DNA of 64,000 nt from Mesonia sp. (GTDB taxonomy: Bacteria; Bacteroidota; Bacteroidia; Flavobacteriales; Flavobacteriaceae): assembly GCA_012964435.1 (NCBI GenBank), contig DTTX01000026.1:119618-183617 (forward strand), read 5' to 3'. Both the position numbers and the translations under genes were made by a program. Below are positions 8,401 to 16,680 of the stretch, piece by piece. Under the pieces are notes generated by a model, which saw only the letters and a program-made list of their open reading frames with translations, made no database searches and was not told the DNA's origin. How positions within the stretch are numbered: the stretch's first letter is position 1; each line of letters begins with the position of its first letter.

Positions 8401-8870
8401 TAAAAAGAAAACGTGTTTGAGACTTATTATTTGGGTATCTCACATTTATAGGTTATTTCTTTTTAGTGTAAATCGAAACTTTACAAGTTGATAAAAATAT
8501 ACCTTAAACATTAATTTTAAGTTACCGGCTCATTATTCAATTGTTATTATAATTTTCTTACTGTTTACAATTAGTAGTTGTCTTTAAATTCAACAACTTA
8601 ATAAAGCTGAACACCTTATAATTTGTAGCACTTCAGACTAAAATTCAAATAAAAATAAGCTACAAAACACTCTCACCAAAACACTGCAAAACAAAGAGTT
8701 AACAGATTGTTAATAACCTTTTTAATTTTTTTTTTCATTTAAGAAAATCGAACCTAATCATCTTTTAATTTAGTAAACCCGTTTTTATCTAATCGATTTT
8801 TTACATCGGTCTGAGAACAAAAACGTTATCAAATACGGGTTAGAAAATAATCTAAAAACTATATATAATC
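8401..8870 (+). other. 470-base region upstream of nrdB with alternative pairings
   Basis: No coding frame is supported. The 3' part holds AACCCGT (8776-8782), complementary to ACGGGTT (8835-8841), and CGTTTTT (8780-8786), complementary to AAAAACG (8819-8825). The two stems share bases 8780-8782, so both cannot form at once. I see no exact TAnnTTTG promoter and nothing else recognisable in 8401-8770. The region presumably carries the RNR promoter and leader. Confidence 0.45.
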
Positions 8871-9845
8871 ATGGGCATTTTTGATAAAAGAGTAAACTAC
8901 AAACCGTTCGAATATCCGGAAGTATTAACCTTTACAGAAGCAATAAATAAAGCTTACTGGGTACATAGTGAAATCGATTTTACAGCAGATACGCAAGACT
9001 TTCATTCTCACTTAGATTTAGCTGAAAGAACTGCAATAAAAAATAGTTTGTTAGCAATTGCCCAAATTGAAGTTGCCGTAAAATCTTTCTGGGGAAAAAT
9101 CTATGATCACTTCCCAAAACCAGAGTTTAATGGTTTAGGTAGCACTTTCGCAGAATGTGAGTTTAGACATTCTGAAGCTTATTCTCGACTTTTAGAAGTT
9201 TTAGGTTATAACGACGAGTTTAAAAACTTATTAGAAGTTCCTGTGATTAGAGAACGTGTAGATTATCTTTCTAAAGCTTTAAAAGATGCCAATTCTCAAG
9301 ATCAGAAAAAATATGTAGTCTCATTGATTATGTTTTCAATATTAATTGAAAATGTATCCTTATTTAGTCAGTTTGCGATCATTTTATCGTTTACACGCTT
9401 TAAAGGATTAATGAAAAACGTTAGTAACATTATAGCATGGACGTCTGTAGACGAGCAAATTCATGCAAATGGTGGTATTTATATCATCAATAAAATTAAA
9501 GAAGAGTATCCCGACTTTTTCGATCAAGAAACGCTTACGCACATCAAAGAAACGGTTAAACATTCCTTAGAAGTAGAAAGTAACATTTTAGATTGGATCT
9601 TTGAAAACGGCGAATTAGAAAATGTAAAGAAAAACGACCTATTGAATTTTATGAAATTCCGTATCGATGATAGTATGGAAAAAATAGGTTTAGAAAAAAT
9701 ATACCATATTTCACCAGAGCAATATGCCCCAATGCGTTGGTTCGAAGAAGAAGTATTTGCAAACAGTTTAGACGATTTCTTCGCGAAAAGACCGGTAGAT
9801 TATACAAAACACGACAAAAGCATTACGGCAGACGATTTATTTTAA
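8871..9845 (+). CDS. nrdB: Class I ribonucleotide reductase, radical-generating subunit
   Basis: A 324-residue small subunit that houses the dimetal site and radical needed by NrdA. Metal ligands are visible in QIEVAVKSFW (Glu in place of the usual Asp), in EFRHSEAY (Glu, His and a Tyr at the radical-tyrosine position), in IENVSLFSQFA (Glu) and in VDEQIHANGG (Glu, His). The C-terminal acidic tail DDLF should dock to NrdA. It has no N-terminal ATP-cone, unlike some flavobacterial NrdB proteins; it starts directly with the helical domain. Metal type (Fe, Mn or mixed) cannot be read from the sequence. nrdA follows after 21 bases. Confidence 0.95.
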   Translation: MGIFDKRVNYKPFEYPEVLTFTEAINKAYWVHSEIDFTADTQDFHSHLDLAERTAIKNSLLAIAQIEVAVKSFWGKIYDHFPKPEFNGLGSTFAECEFRHSEAYSRLLEVLGYNDEFKNLLEVPVIRERVDYLSKALKDANSQDQKKYVVSLIMFSILIENVSLFSQFAIILSFTRFKGLMKNVSNIIAWTSVDEQIHANGGIYIINKIKEEYPDFFDQETLTHIKETVKHSLEVESNILDWIFENGELENVKKNDLLNFMKFRIDDSMEKIGLEKIYHISPEQYAPMRWFEEEVFANSLDDFFAKRPVDYTKHDKSITADDLF

Positions 9846-9866
9846 AAAACTTAAAACCAACACTTT

Positions 9867-11558
9867 ATGTTCACAAGCGAATTACCACTAATACAAGAGA
9901 ACGATTCACTAAGACAAAAACTTTGGTGGAAAAACGATGAAAGCGAGCAAATTCTTAACCGCGGTTACCTTTTAAAAGGAGAAACGGTAGAAGGTGCCAT
10001 CGATAGGATTACCACAGCAGCAGCCAAAAGATTATACAAACCAGAATTAAAAGAATCGTTTCAAGAAATGATCGAGCGCGGTTGGATGAGTTTAAGCTCA
10101 CCGATCTGGGCAAATATGGGAACCGAAAGAGGTCTACCTATTTCTTGTTTTAATGTGCATATTCCCGACAATATTGAAGGGATTACCCATAAGCTTGGTG
10201 AGGTAATTATGCAAACCAAAATTGGTGGTGGTACATCGGGTTATTTTGGAGGTTTACGTGCACGTGGTAGCGCCGTAACCGATAATGGTAAAAGTAGTGG
10301 TGCTGTAAGTTTTATGAAACTTTTTGACACAGCTATGGATACCATTTCTCAAGGTGGTGTGCGTCGTGGTGCGTTTGCAACTTATTTAGATATCGATCAC
10401 CCGGATATTGAAGAGTTTTTAAAAATTAAGAACATTGGTAACCCAATTCAGAATTTATTTTTTGGTGTTTGTGTACCGGATTATTGGATGCAAGAAATGA
10501 TCGAAGGCGATTCTGATAAACGACGAGTGTGGGCAAAAGTATTAGAAAGTAGACAACAAAAAGGTTTACCTTATATCTTCTTTTCAGATAACGTAAATAG
10601 AAACAAACCACAGGTTTACAAAGATCTAGGAATGCAAATTAATGCCAGCAACTTATGTTCTGAAATTATGCTTCCTTCTTCTGAGTCTGAATCCTTTATC
10701 TGTTGTTTATCTTCTATGAATCTTGAATTATATGATGAATGGAAAGATACTGAAGCGGTTAAATTAGCAACTTTCTTCTTAGACGCTGTTTTAGAAGAAT
10801 TTATTCAGAAAACTGAAGGAAACTATTATTTATCTTCTGCAAATCGTTTTGCTAAACGTCACAGAGCTTTAGGTTTAGGTGTTTTAGGATGGCATTCTTA
10901 CTTACAGAAAAACAATATTCCGTTTGAAGGAATGGAAGCAAAAGCAAAAACAACCGAGATCTTCAAACATATTCGTGCAAAAGCCGATAAAGCAACAGAA
11001 GAGTTGGCAAGAATTTATGGTGAACCAGAAGTTTTAAAAGGCTACGGAAGAAGAAACACAACTACATTGGCAATTGCGCCAACCACTTCTTCTTCTGCAA
11101 TTTTAGGGCAAACTTCACCAGGTATCGAACCTTTCAGTAGTAATTATTACAAAGCAGGACTTTCTAAAGGAAACTTTATTAGAAAGAATAAATACTTAAA
11201 GCGATTACTTGAAGAAAAAGGCATTGATAACGAAGACACTTGGAGAAATATTATGCTTGACAATGGTAGTGTTCAAAAACTAACAGAACTTACCGATCAC
11301 GAAAAAGCAGTATTTAAAACCTTTAAAGAAATTAGTCAGTTAGAAATAATTCAACAGGCTTCTATTCGTCAAAAATATGTCGATCAGTCTCAGAGTTTGA
11401 ACATCAATATTCCTTCTGCTGTGCCAATTAAAGAAGTAAACAAACTACTTATTGAAGCTTGGCAATTAGGCGTAAAAACTCTTTACTACCAAAGAAGCCA
11501 AAGTGTTTCTAAAGAAATGGTAAACAACCTTGTAAATTGTAGTAGTTGCGAGTCGTAA
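9867..11558 (+). CDS. nrdA: Class I ribonucleotide reductase, catalytic subunit (no ATP-cone)
   Basis: This 563-residue catalytic subunit reduces ribonucleoside diphosphates to deoxy forms. Active-site residues are present: Cys in GLPISCFN, the Asn-Cys-Glu triad in ASNLCSEIML, the partner Cys in CCLSSMNL, the radical-relay tyrosines in KTLYYQRSQ and the C-terminal redox pair in NCSSCES. It is about 200 residues shorter than E. coli NrdA and begins directly with the catalytic N-terminal region, so the ATP-cone that senses dATP/ATP is missing. The phosphate-binding loop IAPTTSSSAI is intact. It is the second gene after nrdB and is followed by a terminator. Confidence 0.96.
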   Translation: MFTSELPLIQENDSLRQKLWWKNDESEQILNRGYLLKGETVEGAIDRITTAAAKRLYKPELKESFQEMIERGWMSLSSPIWANMGTERGLPISCFNVHIPDNIEGITHKLGEVIMQTKIGGGTSGYFGGLRARGSAVTDNGKSSGAVSFMKLFDTAMDTISQGGVRRGAFATYLDIDHPDIEEFLKIKNIGNPIQNLFFGVCVPDYWMQEMIEGDSDKRRVWAKVLESRQQKGLPYIFFSDNVNRNKPQVYKDLGMQINASNLCSEIMLPSSESESFICCLSSMNLELYDEWKDTEAVKLATFFLDAVLEEFIQKTEGNYYLSSANRFAKRHRALGLGVLGWHSYLQKNNIPFEGMEAKAKTTEIFKHIRAKADKATEELARIYGEPEVLKGYGRRNTTTLAIAPTTSSSAILGQTSPGIEPFSSNYYKAGLSKGNFIRKNKYLKRLLEEKGIDNEDTWRNIMLDNGSVQKLTELTDHEKAVFKTFKEISQLEIIQQASIRQKYVDQSQSLNINIPSAVPIKEVNKLLIEAWQLGVKTLYYQRSQSVSKEMVNNLVNCSSCES

Positions 11559-11579
11559 CAACCAATAAACGATCAAATA

Positions 11580-11611
11580 AAAAGCCTTTGAAATATTTCA
11601 AAGGCTTTTTT
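11580..11611 (+). terminator. Terminator of nrdBA
   Basis: A perfect 14-bp self-complementary stem (11581-11594 with 11595-11608, core AAAGCCTTTGAAAT) ending in a T-run, about 20 bases after the nrdA stop. Confidence 0.88.
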
Positions 11612-11658
11612 ATAACTAATATTATTTTTAAATAAAATATTAGTCAATACTTAAAAAC

Positions 11659-11692
11659 AAAAAAGTCGCAACTTTTCAATTACGACTTTTTT
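11659..11692 (-). terminator. Terminator of rplU-rpmA
   Basis: Arms AAAAAAGTCG (11659-11668) and CGACTTTTTT (11683-11692) with a 14-base loop, lying about 20 bases beyond the rpmA stop on the minus strand. Confidence 0.8.
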
Positions 11693-11711
11693 ATTGATTA
11701 ACTAAGGTATC

Positions 11712-11972
11712 TTAAGCTTCGAAAGGCTCGATAGATACGTAAGACTTGTTGTCTTTTTTCTTAGTAAATTTTACGATACCGTCAATTTTGGCATGTAATG
11801 TATGATCTTTTCCTGCATACACATTTTCACCTGGATTGTGCGCAGTACCTCTTTGTCTAACGATGATATTTCCTGCAACAGCAGCTTGACCACCAAAAAT
11901 CTTAACTCCTAATCGTTTCGATTCTGATTCTCTACCGTTCTTCGAACTACCAACTCCTTTTTTGTGTGCCAT
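11712..11972 (-). CDS. rpmA: 50S ribosomal protein bL27
   Basis: An 86-residue basic protein with the classic bL27 start [16 protein letters not shown], the central [18 protein letters not shown] and the motif [16 protein letters not shown]. bL27 lies near the peptidyl-transferase centre, with its N-terminus close to the P-site tRNA. There is no long N-terminal pre-sequence of the kind cleaved in Firmicutes. It follows rplU by 29 bases in the usual rplU-rpmA order and ends at a strong terminator. Confidence 0.98.
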   Translation of the reverse strand: MAHKKGVGSSKNGRESESKRLGVKIFGGQAAVAGNIIVRQRGTAHNPGENVYAGKDHTLHAKIDGIVKFTKKKDNKSYVSIEPFEA

Positions 11973-12001
11973 TTTATTTTAGGTTTTTAGTAGATTACTA
12001 A

Positions 12002-12493
12002 TTATTTACTTAAAGCTTCAACTAATTCAGCTTTTTTCATTGAAGAATATCCTTCAAGACCTTTTTCTTTTGCCATTTCTTTAAGTTCTGCAACAGTGTG
12101 CTTGCTTAAATCATCAGAAGATTCTGATTTAGCTTCAGATTTTGGAGCTTCTTTTTTAGCCGATGTAGCTTTTTTACCTCCTTTTAAAGAGATATCTTCA
12201 ATTACAATCTCTGTTAAAGATTGACGGTGACCGTTTTTCTTACGGTAACCTTTACGTCTTTTCTTTTTGAAAACAATAACTTTGTCTCCTTTAAGGTGAC
12301 GTGTAATTTTTGCTCCAACAAGAGCACCTTCTATAGCCGGGGCGCCTAAAGTTATATCGTCACCATCGCCGGTAAGAAGAACTTTATCAAAAGAGATGCT
12401 ATCTCCTTCTTCTCCTGCTAAACGGTTAACAAAAACCTTTTGGTCTTTTGCAACTTTAAATTGCTGCCCTGCTATCTCTACAATTGCGTACAT
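12002..12493 (-). CDS. rplU: 50S ribosomal protein bL21 with C-terminal SAP/Rho-N-like extension
   Basis: Residues 1-103 are a normal bL21, with [14 protein letters not shown] at the start and the RNA-binding [16 protein letters not shown] Lys/Ser-rich linker (about 105-128) follows, then a helical module of about 35 residues ([19 protein letters not shown], ending [11 protein letters not shown]) that resembles SAP/HeH/Rho-N domains, which often bind nucleic acid. Total length is 163, against about 103 in E. coli. The extension is known in related flavobacteria; its job is not known to me. A very good promoter lies just upstream and rpmA follows. Confidence 0.96.
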   Translation of the reverse strand: MYAIVEIAGQQFKVAKDQKVFVNRLAGEEGDSISFDKVLLTGDGDDITLGAPAIEGALVGAKITRHLKGDKVIVFKKKRRKGYRKKNGHRQSLTEIVIEDISLKGGKKATSAKKEAPKSEAKSESSDDLSKHTVAELKEMAKEKGLEGYSSMKKAELVEALSK

Positions 12494-12534
12494 AGCGTAA
12501 CGTTTATAAATTAATTATTTTTTGAAAATGGATG

Positions 12535-12565
12535 CAAATATACTTCTAAATAATTAAAATACAAA
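12535..12565 (-). promoter_or_regulatory. Consensus Bacteroidota promoter for rplU-rpmA
   Basis: On the minus strand TTTG (12565-12562) is followed after 19 bases by TATATTTG (12542-12535), an exact match to the -33/-7 consensus. Transcription would start near 12530, giving a leader of about 35 bases. Confidence 0.85.
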
Positions 12566-12583
12566 TGTTTCAAATAAATAAAA

Positions 12584-13090
12584 TTAAGACTTTACTTTAT
12601 TATTATCTTCATTAGAAATTGTGTAACGTTTACCTTGTTGTGTATTCCAACTGTCTTTCATAATCTGCATAAGCGTTAGGCTGAGTACTACTGTTGTTGC
12701 CAACCCCATTAAAAATACGATAAAACTTATAGTTCCTACACCAACTTCGTAACCAGAATTCCAATTTACTAACATCTTATCTATAAAATCTGGTTCGATG
12801 TTACTTGTATAAATCGCAAAAAACACACTAAAAATAATCGTAGCAATAAACCCTGTAACTAAACCTACTCGAAATCCTTTAGGGTAACTAAAATCTTTTA
12901 AGGAGTCTTTTTTATAATTCTTTTTGTATGCAGCGATAGCCAAGTAAATCCCAATACCAACAATAACTAAATTAATTGCACTATAAAAAGGTTTTAAATG
13001 TAAATTGAAAAGTGACAATACTAAAAAGCCAACAATTAATAACACACCTACTCCTACTCCATATTTAACTGAAACTGATTGATTTTTCAT
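12584..13090 (-). CDS. DUF4199 domain-containing membrane protein
   Basis: A 168-residue inner-membrane protein with four hydrophobic segments (about 10-28, 35-52, 73-95 and 115-140), a pattern I recognise as DUF4199, a Bacteroidota family of unknown function. The loop between segments 2 and 3 is rich in Lys and Tyr (AAYKKNYKKDSLKDFSY), suggesting it faces the cytoplasm. There is no catalytic motif. It stands alone upstream of the rplU promoter and is divergent from the M16 peptidase pair. No function can be inferred. Confidence 0.75.
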   Translation of the reverse strand: MKNQSVSVKYGVGVGVLLIVGFLVLSLFNLHLKPFYSAINLVIVGIGIYLAIAAYKKNYKKDSLKDFSYPKGFRVGLVTGFIATIIFSVFFAIYTSNIEPDFIDKMLVNWNSGYEVGVGTISFIVFLMGLATTVVLSLTLMQIMKDSWNTQQGKRYTISNEDNNKVKS

Positions 13091-13174
13091 AACATTATAG
13101 TTTTATACTATTAAATTTCAGAAAAAGTGAATCAATTATATAATAACACCTTGTTAATTTGGTATTTTATAACA

Positions 13175-13211
13175 TTTGTAAGTATTAAAATGTAACAAAT
13201 CCTTATTTTTG
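13175..13211 (+). promoter_or_regulatory. Candidate promoter for the M16 operon
   Basis: TATTTTTG at 13204-13211 matches the -7 consensus. The nearest TTTG (13175-13178) is 25 bases upstream, longer than ideal, so only the -7 is well supported. The ATG is at 13250. Confidence 0.55.
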
Positions 13212-13249
13212 AAGTCAAACATTTAGAACAATAAAAAATCTAATTAAAC

Positions 13250-14575
13250 ATGATTAAAAGAATTAGCTTAGCTGCTTTCACTCTTTTAGCTACTTACGCG
13301 GGTTTCGCTCAGCAAGTAGAATTTACAGAGTATGAATTAGACAATGGCTTAGATGTAATTTTACATCAGGATAACACGGCTCCTGTTGTTACCGTTGGGG
13401 TAATGTATCACGTAGGAGCTAAAGATGAAGAAGAAGGAAGAACCGGTTTTGCTCACTTCTTCGAGCACCTTTTATTTGAAGGTACCGAGAATATTGATCG
13501 TGGCGAATGGTTTAATATCGTAGCTGCAAACGGTGGAAGCAACAATGCGAACACTACACAAGACCGTACTTATTATTACGAAACTTTCCCATCAAACAAC
13601 CTTAAGTTAGGTTTATGGATGGAGTCTGAGCGTATGCTTCACCCGGTAATTAACCAAATTGGAGTAGACACTCAAAACGAAGTGGTAAAAGAAGAAAAAC
13701 GTACACGTATCGACAACGCTCCTTACGGTAAAATTATTTACAGTACAGGAATTAGTCCTTACATGTTCGAAAAGCACCCGTACAAAAACTCTGTGATCGG
13801 AACAATGGAAGATTTAGACGCGGCACAACTTGACGAATTTAAAGCTTTCTTCGATAAATATTACGGACCAAACAATGCTACTTTGGTAATTGCCGGAGAT
13901 TTTGAAGAAGAGGAAACTAAAAAATGGATCAAAAGCTACTTTGCTTCTATTCCTAAAGGGCCTGAAGTAGAACGTGTAGATATTAAAGAAGAACCAATTA
14001 CTGAAGAAATCGTTGCTACAGAATATGACGATAACATTCAGATTCCTGTAAAAGCTTACGTTTACAGAACACCTTCCATGAAAGATAGAGATGCTTATGT
14101 ATTAGATATGATCTCATCTATTTTAACTGACGGAAAAAGTTCTCGTATGTACAAGAAAATGGTCGATGAAGACAAAGAAGCGCTTCAAGTATTGGCCTTC
14201 CCAAGATCTCAAGAAGACTACGGAATGTACGTAATGGGTGCGTTAGCAATGGGAGATACTCCATTAGAGCAATTAGGAGAATCGATGGATGAAGAAATTA
14301 AAAAACTTCAAACCGAATTAATTTCAGAAAAAGAATACCAAAAATTACAAAACAAGTTCGAAAACCGTTTTGTAAGCTCTAACAGTAGCGTTCAAGGTAT
14401 TGCAGCTTCATTAGCAACTTACCACATGCTTTATGGTGATGTAGATTTAATCAACGATGAAATCAAGATCTACAGAAGTATCACTAGAGAAGATATTAAA
14501 GAAGTAGCGAACAAGTACCTAAAGAAAAATCAACGTTTAAATTTAGATTACTTACCAACTCCAGAATCTAAATAA
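13250..14575 (+). CDS. M16 zinc peptidase, catalytic partner
   Basis: A 441-residue secreted (periplasmic) metallopeptidase. The N-terminal 20 residues form a signal peptide ending in GFAQQ. The inverted zinc motif HxxEH is present as HFFEHLLFEGTE (about residue 69), with the distal Glu in NEVVKEEKR. The rest is the two-lobed M16 fold, with the C-lobe segment YYGPNNATLVIAGDF. It is followed after 23 bases by an M16 gene that lacks the zinc motif, the known bacterial two-subunit arrangement in which the inactive partner helps bind substrate. The substrate is unknown. Confidence 0.93.
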   Translation: MIKRISLAAFTLLATYAGFAQQVEFTEYELDNGLDVILHQDNTAPVVTVGVMYHVGAKDEEEGRTGFAHFFEHLLFEGTENIDRGEWFNIVAANGGSNNANTTQDRTYYYETFPSNNLKLGLWMESERMLHPVINQIGVDTQNEVVKEEKRTRIDNAPYGKIIYSTGISPYMFEKHPYKNSVIGTMEDLDAAQLDEFKAFFDKYYGPNNATLVIAGDFEEEETKKWIKSYFASIPKGPEVERVDIKEEPITEEIVATEYDDNIQIPVKAYVYRTPSMKDRDAYVLDMISSILTDGKSSRMYKKMVDEDKEALQVLAFPRSQEDYGMYVMGALAMGDTPLEQLGESMDEEIKKLQTELISEKEYQKLQNKFENRFVSSNSSVQGIAASLATYHMLYGDVDLINDEIKIYRSITREDIKEVANKYLKKNQRLNLDYLPTPESK

Positions 14576-14598
14576 TAACTGAAAAAAAGTTTTAAAAA

Positions 14599-16665
14599 AT
14601 GAAAATCAAGATATTATCAATTTTTATCATGTGTCTGATGGTGATGGGTGCGCAGGCACAAATCGACCGCTCTAAACAACCAGAGGCAGGACCGGCTCCT
14701 AAAATTAATTTAGGAAAACCAAAGACCTTTAAACTAAAGAACGGGTTACAAATTATGGTAGTAGAAAACCATAAATTACCTAGAGTTAGCGCAAGTTTAA
14801 TTATCGACAATAAACCAAATTCTGAAGGGAATAAAGTAGGCGTAAAATCACTTTACAGCTCTATGATGGGTAATGGTACCAAATCGATGAGCAAAGAAGA
14901 GTTTAACGAAAAAGTAGACTTTTTAGGAGCAAGCGTTGGTTATGGTAGCGAAAGCGCTTATGCAAGTTCACTTTCTAAATTTTTCCCAGAGGTAATGGAG
15001 TTAATGGCAGATGGTCTTTTAAACCCATTATTTACCGAAGAAGAGTTTCAAGATCAAAAAGACAGAGTTTTAGAAGGCCTTAAAGCCGGAGAAAAAAGCG
15101 CAAGCAATATTGCTAGTAACGTAAGTAGAAAACTTGCTTTTGGCGGCAATCACCCTTATGGTGAGTTTGAAACTGAAGAAAGCGTAAACAACGTAACTTT
15201 AAAAGATGTTAAAACGTACTATAACAATTTTATCTCTCCTAAAAACGCTTATTTAGTAGTTGTTGGAGACGTAGACGATTCTGATGTAAAGAAATTAGCG
15301 AAAAAGTATTTAGGAGATTGGGCAGAAAGCACTCCTCCATCGGCTGCTTTACCGGCTGTACCAAAAGTACAGTACACACAAGTTAACTTTATCGATGTAC
15401 CAAATGCAGTACAGAGTGAATTACGCGTGCAGAACACTGTTGAATTAAAAATGGCTGATGAAGATTACTTCCCTGTTTTAGTTGCTAACCAAATTTTAGG
15501 AGGTAGCTTCGGAAGTTATTTAAACATGAACTTACGTGAAGAGCACGGTTATACTTACGGAGCTCGTTCTTATACAGGAACAGACAAATATGTAAGTAGA
15601 TTTTCTGCTAGTGCAAGTGTAAGAAACGCTGTTACCGATAGCGCTATTGTTGAAACTTTAAAAGAAATTAACCGTATTAAAACTGAAAAAGTTGATTTTG
15701 AAGATTTGAACAATGCGAAAAATAAATTTGCCGGAGACTTTGTATTAAAACTAGAAAGTCCTTCTACAATTGCTAACTATGCATTAAATATTGAAACTAA
15801 CGATCTTCCTAAAGATTTCTACGAGACTTTCTTAAAGAAGATCAACGCAGTTACTCAAGACGATATTTTACGTGTAGCTAACAAATACTTCAAAACCGAT
15901 GCGATGCAAATTGTCGTTGCCGGTAAAGGAAGCGAAATTGCAGAAAACTTAGAAAACATCACTTACAAAGGAAAAACCATTCCTGTGTTCTACTTCAATA
16001 AAGATGGTGAAAAAGTTGAAAAACCAGAATACAACAAAGCAGTACCAGAAGGGGTAACTGTAAAAACTGTTTATAACAACTACATTAAAGCGATTGGCGG
16101 AAAAAAAGCTATAGATGATGTAAATACTGTTAGGATGGAAGGTAGCGGTACTATTCAAGGTATGCCATTATCGTTTACAATCATGCAAACCAAAGACGGT
16201 AAGTCCTACCAAGCAACCAAAATGAACGGTATGGTAATGAGTAAACAAGTTTTTAATGGTAAAACTGGTTATGCAGAAGGTCAAGGTCAAAAAATGGATT
16301 TCACAGAAGAACAAATTGAGTTAGCTAAGAAAAGTTCAGGTTTATTTCCAGAACTAGAAACCCCAAAAGATGCAACTCTTACTGGTATTGAAAAAGTTGA
16401 TGGAAAAGATGCTTATGCAGTTTCAACTTCAGAAAATAGTAAATCTTATTATAGCGTAGAAAGCGGTTTAAAACTTCAAGAAAGCAATACTGTTTCTCAA
16501 GGAGGACAAACCATGACTACATCAACTAAATATGATAATTACAAAGAAGTAAATGGGGTTAAGTTTCCACATACTATGACGCAGTCTTTTGGCTCTCAAG
16601 AAATTGAGATCGAGATGAGTGAAGTAAAAATTAATGAAGGAGTTAGCGACGCAGACTTCCAGTAA
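14599..16665 (+). CDS. M16 peptidase-like protein, non-catalytic, with C-terminal extra domain
   Basis: A 688-residue secreted protein (signal peptide ending VMGAQAQ). Residues about 30-460 are the two-lobed M16 fold, but HxxEH is replaced by LYSSMMGNGT, so it should not bind zinc. The substrate-binding motif survives in LREEHGYTYGARSY. After residue about 480 comes a further domain of about 200 residues (starting YNNYIKAIGGKKAIDDVNT), beta-rich and similar to the LolA/DUF4292-like folds often appended to flavobacterial secreted peptidases; that likeness is an inference. It is the second gene of the operon. A terminator follows inside the end of the convergent gene. Confidence 0.9.
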   Translation: MKIKILSIFIMCLMVMGAQAQIDRSKQPEAGPAPKINLGKPKTFKLKNGLQIMVVENHKLPRVSASLIIDNKPNSEGNKVGVKSLYSSMMGNGTKSMSKEEFNEKVDFLGASVGYGSESAYASSLSKFFPEVMELMADGLLNPLFTEEEFQDQKDRVLEGLKAGEKSASNIASNVSRKLAFGGNHPYGEFETEESVNNVTLKDVKTYYNNFISPKNAYLVVVGDVDDSDVKKLAKKYLGDWAESTPPSAALPAVPKVQYTQVNFIDVPNAVQSELRVQNTVELKMADEDYFPVLVANQILGGSFGSYLNMNLREEHGYTYGARSYTGTDKYVSRFSASASVRNAVTDSAIVETLKEINRIKTEKVDFEDLNNAKNKFAGDFVLKLESPSTIANYALNIETNDLPKDFYETFLKKINAVTQDDILRVANKYFKTDAMQIVVAGKGSEIAENLENITYKGKTIPVFYFNKDGEKVEKPEYNKAVPEGVTVKTVYNNYIKAIGGKKAIDDVNTVRMEGSGTIQGMPLSFTIMQTKDGKSYQATKMNGMVMSKQVFNGKTGYAEGQGQKMDFTEEQIELAKKSSGLFPELETPKDATLTGIEKVDGKDAYAVSTSENSKSYYSVESGLKLQESNTVSQGGQTMTTSTKYDNYKEVNGVKFPHTMTQSFGSQEIEIEMSEVKINEGVSDADFQ

Positions 16666-16680
16666 TTTAATTTCACCTAA

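Noticed and set aside
8852-8870. AACTATATATAAT next to the nrdB start, like half of an NrdR box
   Set aside because: NrdR sites normally occur as two spaced 16-base boxes; only one weak A/T-rich match is present and chance is likely.
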